Shown here piece by piece: positions 1 through 7,528 of a stretch of 32,757 bases of DNA (the first letter of the stretch is position 1; the number at the start of each line of letters is the position of its first letter). Both the position numbers and the translations under genes were made by a program. Origin of the DNA: DATILL01 sp035476575 (GTDB taxonomy: Bacteria; Actinomycetota; Actinomycetes; Mycobacteriales; JACQDL01); NCBI GenBank assembly GCA_035476575.1, contig DATILL010000018.1, forward strand, positions 1-32,757, given 5' to 3'. Below the pieces are notes generated by a model, which was not told where the DNA came from, made no database searches, and worked only from the letters and a program-made list of their open reading frames with translations.

Positions 1-149
1 ACCTTGTCCTTCCTGACCCAGCCGCCCAGGGTCTGCCCACAGATCCCCAGGTCACGACCCACCCATGCGACCGGCCTGCCCGTCTCCCACACGACCCGGA
101 CCGCGCCCTGGCAGAGCTCCACATCGAACCCCCGTCGTGTCTCTGGCAT
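1..149 (-). CDS. IS3-family transposase OrfA, N-terminal part (cut by window edge)
   Basis: The minus strand opens at ATG 149 and runs off the left edge, giving 49 residues that begin MPETRRGFDVELCQGAVRVV and continue with a helix-turn-helix of the form PVAWVGRDLGICGQTLGGWV. This is the usual start of IS3-type OrfA proteins, which bind the element ends and, after frameshifting, form OrfAB transposase. An AGGAG ribosome site lies just upstream (minus strand, about 152-158). The helix carries unusual residues (WVGRDLGICGQ where QVARDLGINEG is common), so it may be a decaying copy. Its end inverted repeat could not be identified. Confidence 0.7.
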   Translation of the reverse strand, partial: MPETRRGFDVELCQGAVRVVWETGRPVAWVGRDLGICGQTLGGWVRKDK

Positions 150-215
150 GACGCTCCTAACAGTCCATACCTCCACGATCTCGGAGGAACCTCAATCGGC
201 GCGCCGCGGCTGATC

Positions 216-677
216 GTGGAGGTTGCGGTGTACCACGTGGACGGCGGGGTGATGGCCGGCGGGCCGTTCGGCTTCTGGGCTGCCACGGACGCCCCCTGGG
301 CCGAGGTGCCGATCGCATGCTGGCAGAACCTCACACGCTCACCGGACTGGCGGACCGTCGCCCCGCGGCTGACCGAAGTCATCGGCGAGCGCACCCTTGT
401 CGTGCACGACCAGGCGCGGCTGGACGTCATGCGCCGGCACCTACCGGACTGGCAGCCCGCTGGCGTTGTGCTGACCGAGCCGCTGGCCCGCGAGGTCTGG
501 CCTGGCCTGAACGGCTACGCCCTGACCGCGATGGGCACCCGGTCCCCTCTGGTTCGCGGTGACGGCGCGCTGCGGGCAGGAACCGAGGCGCAGCTGGTGA
601 TGATGCTCATCAGCACCATGCTGGCCACCGTGGCGCCCGGCCGGCGCGCTGACTGCAACGGCCTGTGCGCGACGTAG
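216..677 (+). pseudogene. DnaQ-like 3'-5' exonuclease fragment, degenerate
   Basis: The 153-aa frame reads like the exonuclease domain of DNA polymerase III epsilon-type proteins: a beta-strand segment EVAVYHVDGGV, then VIGERTLVVHDQARLDVMRR, which corresponds to the HN..xD Exo II region, and a late GALRAGTEAQ where the family has H.A..DA. The frame stays open upstream of 216 to about 160, reading DLGGTSIGAPRLIVEVAV. There the expected DxE catalytic motif would be DLETT, but the Glu is missing, and the late His is replaced by Leu. I therefore read it as an inactive remnant whose front was lost beside the IS3 copy at 1-149. A GGAGG at 218-222 could serve a GTG at 228. Family assignment is from motifs only. 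Confidence 0.4.
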
Positions 678-745
678 GAAGGTAGCTCGCCGGCATCACC
701 GACTCTCATCGGCGCAGACCCCTTACCCAGGAGAACCCGGCTTCC

Positions 746-1147
746 GTGCAGCGCGTCACCGTCATCTCCAACTGCTGCTGCGACATCGAGAACGCCAAGA
801 ACGGCGCCGATGTCGAAGCGCAGCCGCACCTCATCGCGATCGACGGGATGACGTACGAGCTAGACCTGTCCCGACCGAACTACGAGCGCCTGGTGCTCCC
901 GCTGCTCGACGCCCTGGAGCTCTACGGCCGGCGAGTCGTAGCTGGCAGCACCAAAGAGCAGCTCCTGGCCGAGCGGGACATCGGTGCGGTGTACCGGCAC
1001 CTCATCCGCCAGTACCGCTACAGCCAGTCCGAGCTCGGAAACCTGACCGGCCAGTCGCAAGCAGAAATCTCCGCCATAGCCGGCGGCCACCGTGAAATCC
1101 TCAGCCTGGAGGTGCTGGAGCGCGTAGTTGCCGGACTCGGTGTCTAG
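746..1147 (+). CDS. Small regulator: Lsr2-like N-terminal segment plus XRE-type HTH
   Basis: This 133-aa protein starts at GTG 746, with AGGAG at about 729-733. Residues ~25-60 (HLIAIDGMTYELDLSRPNY) resemble the N-terminal dimerisation segment of the nucleoid protein Lsr2, where a GVSYEIDLS motif is typical. Residues ~76-133 form a helix-turn-helix of the actinobacterial XRE type (DIGAVYRHLIRQ, YSQSELGNLTGQSQAEISAI, VLERVVAGLGV). Full-length relatives usually continue several residues past GLGV into a conserved tail, so the TAG at 1145 may mark truncation. DNA binding is the likely role; no target is visible. It sits alone among relics, 68 bp after the exonuclease fragment. Confidence 0.55.
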   Translation: MQRVTVISNCCCDIENAKNGADVEAQPHLIAIDGMTYELDLSRPNYERLVLPLLDALELYGRRVVAGSTKEQLLAERDIGAVYRHLIRQYRYSQSELGNLTGQSQAEISAIAGGHREILSLEVLERVVAGLGV

Positions 1148-1852
1148 CCCTGCCTCGTCGGCCTCAGGCGCCCGGACTGCAGGCATCAACCGTTGCCGGA
1201 CCAACAGGGCGACGCCAACCCCGCCGAGACGGAGCCAGTGCACGACGGGCCGACCGAGGCTGAGGAGGCCGACCACCCAGGAGACCCACCCACCGGGCTC
1301 GGGATAATCTTCCTCGCCCCGCCAGCCGGCTGACCTCTCGCCCCTCGCAGTGCCGGTCGTATCCGGCCCCACCGGGACGGCTGTCGCAGGCTCCACCGCG
1401 ACGCGGTCAAGAAGCAGAACCCCTATCACCGCCCGTCACCGCGATGGCCCACGCCACGACGGACCTATGAGCGACTTGCGGCACGAGCGGACGCTGGTTG
1501 ATCTTGTTCGCGAGCTGTTGTCCGTGTGGGTGGCACGGCTCGGTCGGCATTGGCCTGGCCTTGCCCGGTCGAGTTGGCATCGTCAGCTGTTCTTGAGGCG
1601 TTGCAGGGCCAGCATCACGAAGCCGCGCAGAGCGCGATCCATCCGGCCACCGCCGGCAGGCGATCCTGGATGGACGCGTCGATCAAGATCGACCGTGCCT
1701 GATCCGGTAGGTGGCTGCCGAGGCGGTACGCCAGGGCGCTGCCGGCGGTGATGGCCACCGGCTCAGCCGGCACGTCGACCGGTGACACAGAAAGATCAAC
1801 TGCTTAGCGTTGTTTGGCCGGAAGCTACGGAGGGCCTTCTCGGTGTGATCAG
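1148..1852. other. Gap without a convincing gene
   Basis: No recognised protein. An open frame on the minus strand (about 1795 down to the TGA at 1615) reads like ordinary coding sequence at its end (AYRLGSHLPDQARSILIDAS), but no family is recognised and it is probably a C-terminal relic. The plus-strand frame at 1350-1751 and the minus-strand frame at 860-1429 have arginine- or valine-rich shadow composition. The region separates the XRE-type gene from the 3' end of rph. Confidence 0.3.
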
Positions 1853-4450
1853 TCAAGGCAGAATCTCGACGTACCCGTCGGTTCCGTGCACGCGAATCCG
1901 CTGCCCATCGTGGATCAGTCGGGTGGCATCTACCACACCGACGACGGCCGGCAGCCCGTACTCCCGTGCGATCACTGCGCCGTGAGTCATCAATCCTCCG
2001 ACCTCCGTCACCAAACCTGCGATGGCGACAAAGAGGGGCGTCCAGCTGGGGTCCGTGTGGGCCGTGACGAGGATGTCGCCCGGTTCGAGATCGGCCCGTG
2101 CCATGTCCAGGATGACGCGGGCCCGCCCGTCGACGGTCCCGGCGGAGACCGGTAGGCCGATCAGCGCGCCGGCCGGCACATCGTCGCGTCGGTATGCCCC
2201 GGCGATGACCTCGCCATCGGATGTGAGCACCCGGGGCGGCGTGAGCGCTTGATACGACCTGAACGCGTCCTTGCGCCGGCGGATGAGCTGGTCATCCACG
2301 CGGTTCGTGCGTACGACGTCGTGGAACTCCTGGAACGTGAGGTGGAAGATGTCTTCCTTCTCACGAAGTACGTGGGCCTGTACGAGGCGCTCGGCTTCTT
2401 CCAACAAGGCCTGCTTGTACACGAAGTAGCGGCTGACCATGCCGTACTTCGGATACTCCCGGTACCCGATGAAGGTCCGGACCCGGTCGATCATCCGCTT
2501 GGTCTCTTCGGCTTTCTGCTCTCCGTTCGGCAGTGCCCGCAAACGCTCCAGCAGCTCCTGTTCCTTCGTCCACGCCTCCTGCCGCCCTTGCTCGAAGCGC
2601 CGCTCGGCGGCTCCGGGCTCGAAGTTCTTGGTGTTGCCGAGGATCATGGGCACGAGCGTGGAGGGCCGTTCGCTCCAACGTGGCCGCGTGATGTCGATCT
2701 CGCCGACGCAGCGCATGCCGTACTTGTCGAGCCAGGCCTCGATGGCATCTCGCGCTTCCCGCCCGCCCGCGAGCTTGGGCAGCTCGTCCAGGAAACCCTC
2801 GTCCTCGACGTGCTGCAGAAACGCCACCACGTCCGGATGTGGGCGGATCACGTCAGCGACGTCGAGCAGCGCCAGCCCCATCTCCGACGTGACGTTGTGG
2901 GGCACGGACTGCGTGAGCGTGTCCGCCGCGTTCTTCTCTCCCAGCCACGCCTCCAGCCGCTCGTTGAGCCACCACGTGGCCTCCATCGCCGACATGAACA
3001 CCTGATGGCTCTGCGGATCGAACAAGATCCGCTTCAGCTCCTTCATGTCCGCCCGGATGAAGTCGAGCAGCGCCTCTCCGGACTTCGTCCGGATCTCGCG
3101 TTCCGAGGCGGCAATGGATGCCTCGCTGCGCCCGATCAGCTCGGTGACGATGGCCGGATCGGTCTCGATCGGAGCTGGCGCGCCGCCAAACAGTGGCCCG
3201 GGGGGACCCTCGTCAGGCAGCGGCCGGATGAAGCCGTCGCGCTCGAGGATGGTCTGCAGCGCGTCCCCGGTCAGCGGATCGGATCTCCCCAGGGCCTCCA
3301 GGAGGACCGTGCGGCTCGCCGGCGTGGCCAGCCTTTGGGTGACGTCGACGAACAGGCGGCCGCCGGCCTCGGCCATGGGCGCGGGGGTCGTCATCTGCCA
3401 GAAGGAGAGCCCGAGGGGCTTCATGGGGTCGGTCATCATCTGCTGATGGCCGACGGAGACATAGACGTGGTTCTCCCGGTCGCCGGACTCGGGGATGGGG
3501 AACAGCGTGGTGATCGGCCGGCTCTGGACGATCTGGAAGCCGTCGTCGACCAGGCACCATTCGATGTCCTGGGGGCGGCCGAAGTGCGCTTCGATCCGCC
3601 GGCCGAGCTGCGCGAGCCGTATGACCTGCGCATCCGTCAGCGCCGGCTGGTTCTGCCGCTCCGGGTCGATCGCCTGTTCCTGCGTCCCGCCCGCTGGCGA
3701 GGCGTGAACCGCCCGCTGCTTGGCGCCGATCGCCTTGGCGACGACCTCGCCGCCGCGCACCTTGTAGACGTCCGGGTTCACCAGGCCGGAGACCAGGGCC
3801 TCACCGAGGCCGAAGCTGGCCTCTACAGAAGCGACCCTCCGGTTGGACGTGACGGGGTCGGCCGTGAACAGGATGCCGGCCGCCTGCGGGAAGACCATCT
3901 GCTGCACGACCACGGCCATGTGGACCGTACGGTGGTCGATGCCGTTCCGCTGGCGGTAGATCACGGCCCGCTCGGTGAACAGCGACGCCCAGCACCGGCT
4001 GACGTGCTGGAGGATCGCCGCCGGCCCCACGACGTTCAGGTACGTGTCCTGCTGGCCGGCGAAGGAGGCCGTCGGCAGGTCCTCTGCCGTCGCGCTGGAT
4101 CGGACGGCGTAGGCGGCTTGCTCGCCGAGCTGGGCGAGAGCGCGGGTGATCGCCGCCGCGAGATCACCAGGAATGGCGGTCCCTTCGAGGGTCCGGCGGA
4201 TCTCCGCGCTGAGCGTACGGATCGCCTCCCGGCCGTTCGGGTTCAGGCGCGACAGCTGATCGAGCCGACCGTCGATCGACGGCGCTTCCGCCATGATCCG
4301 CCGGAAGGCGTCCGTCGTCACGCAAAAGCCAGGCGGCACGCGGATGCCGTCGATCCGCGACAGCGCCCCCAGGTGCGCGCCCTTGCCACCAACGACCGCG
4401 ACCTGCATCTCGTCAACCTCTTGAAGACCCAACACGTACTGCTCGATCAT
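1853..4450 (-). CDS. rph: Rifamycin phosphotransferase (antibiotic-inactivating PEP-synthase-like kinase)
   Basis: The enzyme phosphorylates the ansa-chain hydroxyl of rifamycins using ATP, giving AMP and phosphate. I choose ATG 4450, preceded by GGAGG, over longer in-frame starts because it gives 865 aa, the family length (~865), and begins with the family start MIEQYVLGLQEVDE. In order: an ATP-grasp domain (about 1-325) with GGKGAHLGAL at 21-30, the Arg117 region AYAVRSSATAEDLPTASF and IEWCLVDDGFQIVQSRPI; a rifamycin-binding helical domain (~330-750); and a swivelling phosphohistidine domain with GGLMTHGAVIAREYGLPAVV, whose His (about residue 823) is the phosphate carrier. All key residues are present. 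A RAE-like palindrome lies 318 bp upstream, with a glycosyltransferase relic between. PEP synthase is the alternative name, but length and start favour rph. Confidence 0.93.
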   Translation of the reverse strand: MIEQYVLGLQEVDEMQVAVVGGKGAHLGALSRIDGIRVPPGFCVTTDAFRRIMAEAPSIDGRLDQLSRLNPNGREAIRTLSAEIRRTLEGTAIPGDLAAAITRALAQLGEQAAYAVRSSATAEDLPTASFAGQQDTYLNVVGPAAILQHVSRCWASLFTERAVIYRQRNGIDHRTVHMAVVVQQMVFPQAAGILFTADPVTSNRRVASVEASFGLGEALVSGLVNPDVYKVRGGEVVAKAIGAKQRAVHASPAGGTQEQAIDPERQNQPALTDAQVIRLAQLGRRIEAHFGRPQDIEWCLVDDGFQIVQSRPITTLFPIPESGDRENHVYVSVGHQQMMTDPMKPLGLSFWQMTTPAPMAEAGGRLFVDVTQRLATPASRTVLLEALGRSDPLTGDALQTILERDGFIRPLPDEGPPGPLFGGAPAPIETDPAIVTELIGRSEASIAASEREIRTKSGEALLDFIRADMKELKRILFDPQSHQVFMSAMEATWWLNERLEAWLGEKNAADTLTQSVPHNVTSEMGLALLDVADVIRPHPDVVAFLQHVEDEGFLDELPKLAGGREARDAIEAWLDKYGMRCVGEIDITRPRWSERPSTLVPMILGNTKNFEPGAAERRFEQGRQEAWTKEQELLERLRALPNGEQKAEETKRMIDRVRTFIGYREYPKYGMVSRYFVYKQALLEEAERLVQAHVLREKEDIFHLTFQEFHDVVRTNRVDDQLIRRRKDAFRSYQALTPPRVLTSDGEVIAGAYRRDDVPAGALIGLPVSAGTVDGRARVILDMARADLEPGDILVTAHTDPSWTPLFVAIAGLVTEVGGLMTHGAVIAREYGLPAVVGVVDATRLIHDGQRIRVHGTDGYVEILP

Positions 4451-4575
4451 CGCGATACCTCCGCGGCAGCCGTGCTCCGTTGCCCTGCACCGGCCGATCG
4501 AATCACCGGCGCCTCCAGCTCTGTCGAACCTCTTGTTGGGCACGTCCTCATCTCTCGTTGCCTTCCCTCTGACGA

Positions 4576-4709
4576 GTCGGCCGGCCGCTCCGCCCAGTCG
4601 GGCGGCGCGCACACCCGCACCTCCGCGCCGAGCACCCGCAACCCGCACCGCCAGTCCCACCAGCGGCGACATCATCACGTCCGCCATAGGTCGACAACAA
4701 CACACGCAC
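4576..4709 (-). pseudogene. Relic of a GT-B (rifamycin/macrolide-type) glycosyltransferase N-terminus
   Basis: Read on the minus strand from GTG 4709, three frames join into one family start. Frame 1 gives VRVLLSTYGGRDDV, frame 2 gives PLVGLAVR, and frame 3 gives RVLGAEVRVCAPPDWAER. Actinomycete glycosyltransferases of this type begin with RVLLSTYGSRGDVEPLVGLA followed by VRLRALGAEVRVCAPPD. The two breaks are explained by a 2-nt loss after GATGTC and one extra G in the run before TTGCGG. Homology fades after PADSS (about 4576), and rph begins 126 bp further on. The relic starts 59 nt after the RAE-like palindrome, the place expected for the gene that element once controlled. The precise substrate cannot be told from this fragment. 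Confidence 0.75.
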
Positions 4710-4767
4710 GTCGTGCCCCCATGTCTTCGCCGTTCTTGGTCCGGCCGACGATTCTGCGGCACGACCC

Positions 4768-4786
4768 GGGTCTTGCGGCAAGCCCC
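4768..4786. promoter_or_regulatory. Rifamycin-associated element (RAE)-like palindrome
   Basis: The plus strand reads GGGTCTTGCGGCAAGCCCC, two 9-bp arms around a central G with one mismatched pair. It differs at one position from the 19-bp RAE consensus as I remember it (GGGGCTTGCGGCAAGCCCC), the element found upstream of rifamycin-inactivation genes in actinomycetes and needed for their induction by rifamycin. It sits 59 bp from the glycosyltransferase relic start and 318 bp from rph, both on the minus strand. An AT-rich stretch (tatatgttaaaag, about 4796-4808) lies on its upstream side. Confidence 0.85.
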
Positions 4787-5825
4787 CCAGTCTGCTATAT
4801 GTTAAAAGTGGCAAGGAGCGAGATCTCTTTGCCTTGCCTTTTGGTCGTCCGCTGCGGACTGACACCCTTCTCGTGGCGGCGCGCCGCGTACGGCGGTACA
4901 CGTCGTTGGCCCAGGAGGATGTCCCATCGGCCTACGGGTGCAGCCGCGGCACGAGAAGTTCCTCTCTTCGTCGGCACGGCCCGAACATCGTCGAGCGCGC
5001 TGCTGTTCTCCCGGACCTCGTCGCGCAACGCGAGCGCTGGGCGAAGCTCGCCAAACGGACGACCGCCGAGCTTGACGGTCGCCCTAGCTCAATCGGCCGA
5101 CACCCAAGCGAACGGCCCCACGCCACCCCCACCCATGTCACCCAGCTCGTGGCCCGGCTGCCGCGCCACCCCGACCAGATCCTCGACCTGTGCGCCGCTA
5201 ACACCGGCCCGCGTCGACGTCCGGCAACGCCGCTGGAGGGCCACCCAGCCCGCTCATGACGGAAATGCACTCAATTCGGCAAGAGCGCGATAGGGGCCGC
5301 CAGCACGCGCAACGCCCGGCTCTCACCCTTCGTGACCGCGCCGAGCTGAGGGCGCCTCGGTTTCTGGGGCCAGCTACCGCGTCCTTGTCGACAAAGATGG
5401 GGTCAGGTAGGAGTGTCAGAACCACGCCCGAGCGGACGTGCACGCCGAGCCGTTCGACGGGGTCACGGGGAGCGGGGTCGTGCCCAAGGTCGAACCTCTC
5501 CAGCGCGCCCCCTGCTCCTCCTGTTCGAGCGATCCGGCCGCCGATCGCACAGGTGCCCGTCGAGTGCCTCGGCCGGCCCCTTCATCTGGAGCGAGATCAG
5601 GTTCGACACCGAGGATGGTCACGACTCGACGCGGTTCGGGAGCGGACCACAACAGTCGGCCCGGTGCCGCTCATGCTAGGGCAGATTCTCGCACTCCAAT
5701 GGCGGCTGCCAGGACCTGTTCCGCGATCCCGACTGACTCGGTCAGCGACTCAAGGTCTGAAGCCGGCAGTGCCCGCGCTCCTAGGCCCGCTCCGGCCACG
5801 ATACGGGCGAGGTCCTTGGGCTGCC
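4787..5825. other. Relic-rich gap between RAE and IS3 copy
   Basis: No intact gene is recognised. Several overlapping frames exist on both strands (for example plus 4834-5259 and minus 5416-5652), but none has a recognisable family. The most protein-like stretch is a minus-strand frame that ends with TGA at 5671-5673 and reads WQPKDLARIVAGAGLGARAL and then SVGIAEQVLAAAIGVRESALA. It enters from about 5835, where the IS3 insertion cuts it, so it looks like the C-terminus of an unknown protein interrupted by IS3. The rest I cannot assign. Confidence 0.35.
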
Positions 5826-5831
5826 ACGCGC
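5826..5831. repeat. IS3 target duplication, left copy (ACGCGC)
   Basis: ACGCGC directly precedes TTTCCGGACAG, and the same six bases directly follow CTGTCCGGAAA at 10361-10366. Matching flanks outside matching inverted repeats indicate a simple insertion, without later rearrangement between the two ends. Confidence 0.7.
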
Positions 5832-5881
5832 TTTCCGGACAGGGGATCTACTAAGATCCTTTTCTGGAAGGTGAGGAGTCT

Positions 5882-6570
5882 GTGTCCCAGAGACGTCGAA
5901 ACTGTTCTCCGGAACATCGGACCGAGGCCGTCAAGAGGGTGATCGAGTCGTCACGTCCAGTGGCGCAGGTTGCTCGGGAGCTCGGCATCCTGGAAGGTAC
6001 GTTGGGCAGCTGGGTCGCCGCGTACCGGCGTGAGCACGCGGGCGAGGAACCGCAGCTCAGTCTTGATGAGCGTGCCCGGCTGGGTGAGGTTGAACGGGAG
6101 CTGCGTGAAGTCAAGATGGAGAACGAGCTCCTAAAAAGATGTGCCTCGTACGAACCGTATGAGCTCCCGGTCATGTTCATGTGCGCGCGGCTGCGCGTGT
6201 CCCGCTCAGGCTTCTACGAATGGAGGAACCGTACGGTGTCGGCGAGGGCGCGACGACGCGCCGATGTCAGCCGCCATGTCGTGCTGTCCTCCGCCGAGCC
6301 CGACCAGACGTACGGGTACCGGCGGGTGCACGCCGAGCTGGGCCGCTGGGACGTGCACTGTAGCCCTGAGCTGGTCCGGCCCATCATGCGTGAGCTGGGC
6401 CTGGCTCCCTGCCAGCCGCGTCCCTGGCGGCACAGCCTCACCGAGGCCGACGCCGACGCCGGCGCGGGCCCGGTCCCCGACCTGGCGAACCGCGACCTCA
6501 CCGCCGACACACCCGGCGCGAAGATGGTCGGCGACATAACCTATGTTCCGACGTGGGAGGGTTGGCTTTT
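5882..6570 (+). pseudogene. IS3 transposase, 5' part (orfA fused in frame to orfB)
   Basis: From GTG 5882 the frame gives a full OrfA-like region: HTH VAQVARELGILEGTLGSWVA at ~28-47 and a leucine-zipper-like REVKMENELLKR. It then passes in frame into OrfB (LPVMFMCARLRVSRSGFYEW, YGYRRVHAELGR, and GDITYVPTWEGWLF, which holds the first catalytic Asp). IS3 elements normally make this joint by a -1 frameshift between overlapping frames; here it is a direct fusion with part of the OrfA end and OrfB start missing. The frame is broken at 6570 by the inserted transposon, after which only five foreign codons follow. The remainder is at 9893-10334. Confidence 0.88.
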
Positions 6571-6585
6571 TGTTGTCCGTCGTTG
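6571..6585. repeat. Terminal inverted repeat of TniAB element, left end
   Basis: TGTTGTCCGTCGTTG pairs with the right end at 9872-9886 with two mismatches. It follows the host copy of GCTTTT. Confidence 0.85.
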
Positions 6586-6712
6586 ATCTTGCCGAGGATG
6601 GCGTCATCGGTGTTGCCGAGGGTCTGGGTGTGAGGAGGTCCCGGCCGCTGGGTGCGGACGGGGCTTTGGTCGGCTCGGTGATGGGTTGTTCGGTTTTCTG
6701 ATGTGGGGCGGG

Positions 6713-7528
6713 TCAGTCTGTGCCGGTTTCGGAGATGGCGGTGCGGGCTGCTTTCTCGTCGACTATCGCGTTGTTGCGGGCGAACGCGGCGGTGAGGGCG
6801 TTGACGGCGATGTTGTTCACTGCGCGGGGGTAGCCGCGTGAGGCGTTGTGGATCAGTGTGATCGCGTCCGCGGTGAACAGGGTGTCGGTGCGTCCGGCGA
6901 TCTTGAGGTGGTGTGTGAGGTATGCCTCGGTCTCGTGTGAGCTCATGCCGGTGAGGGTGTAGCGGACCGTGATCCGCTGGTCCAGGGCGGCGAGCACGCC
7001 GAGTCGTAGCCGTTGCCGGAGGGTGGGCTGCCCGATCAGCAGTGCGGCGAATGGGGCGCCGGAGTCCATGTCATGGTTGGTGAGCATGCGGACGGCTTCG
7101 AGTTGGGGGTTGTCTAGCAGGTGCGCCTCGTCGAAGATCACGACCGGGGTGCGGCCGCGTTCGGCGTGTTCGGCGGCCAGGGCGTCGGCGGCCTGTGGGA
7201 TGAGGGTGGCGGTGTAGAAGCTGGGGGCTTGTCCGAGCGCGGCGACGATGTGGTGCAGCATGCCGCGGACTCCGACTGAGGGGTTGGGCAGGTAGATGGC
7301 CAGGTGTCGGGAGGTGTCGAGTGCGGCGGTGGCGGCGCGGACGGCGACGGTCTTGCCGGCGCCGACCTCGCCGGTGATCACGCCGAGGGCGCGCTGGTCG
7401 ATGCACCAGGTGATGCGGGCGGTGGCCTCGGCGTGTCCGTCGTGGCGGTGCAGCATGGACGGCGCGAGGCCGCGGCCGAACGGCATGCGGGTGAAACCCC
7501 AGTGCGATTGCAGGCGCTGAATGCTCAC
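6713..7528 (-). CDS. AAA+ ATPase, TniB/ExeA-like transposition regulator
   Basis: A 271-aa ATPase with Walker A GEVGAGKT at 53-60 and Walker B VVIFDEAH at 129-136, followed by sensor-like RQRLRLGVLAALDQRI. This is the ExeA/TniB type found beside Mu- and Tn7-like transposases, where the ATPase selects or licenses target DNA and activates the transposase. The start is GTG 7528, which overlaps the transposase stop (GTGA), so the two are translationally coupled on the minus strand. IstB of IS21 is an alternative, but the N-terminus (GFTRMPFGRGL) fits ExeA-like proteins. Its 3' end lies 142 bp from the element's left terminus. Confidence 0.88.
   Translation of the reverse strand: MSIQRLQSHWGFTRMPFGRGLAPSMLHRHDGHAEATARITWCIDQRALGVITGEVGAGKTVAVRAATAALDTSRHLAIYLPNPSVGVRGMLHHIVAALGQAPSFYTATLIPQAADALAAEHAERGRTPVVIFDEAHLLDNPQLEAVRMLTNHDMDSGAPFAALLIGQPTLRQRLRLGVLAALDQRITVRYTLTGMSSHETEAYLTHHLKIAGRTDTLFTADAITLIHNASRGYPRAVNNIAVNALTAAFARNNAIVDEKAARTAISETGTD

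Noticed and set aside
860..1429. 189-codon minus-strand frame with hydrophobic stretch
   Set aside because: Overlaps the XRE-type gene antisense; the hydrophobic part has no recognisable membrane-protein pattern and no ribosome site.
4450..4762. N-terminal extension of rph to 969 aa
   Set aside because: The extra 104 residues are a mixture of glycosyltransferase relic frames, and GGAGG plus the family start point to ATG 4450.
2249..5293. 1014-codon plus-strand open frame
   Set aside because: Antisense shadow of rph and its leader; Arg/Leu/Asp-rich with no domain, while the minus strand encodes a perfect rph.
5256..5942. 228-codon plus-strand frame before the IS3 transposase
   Set aside because: Crosses the IS3 left end and runs into the transposase start in a different frame; composition is shadow-like.
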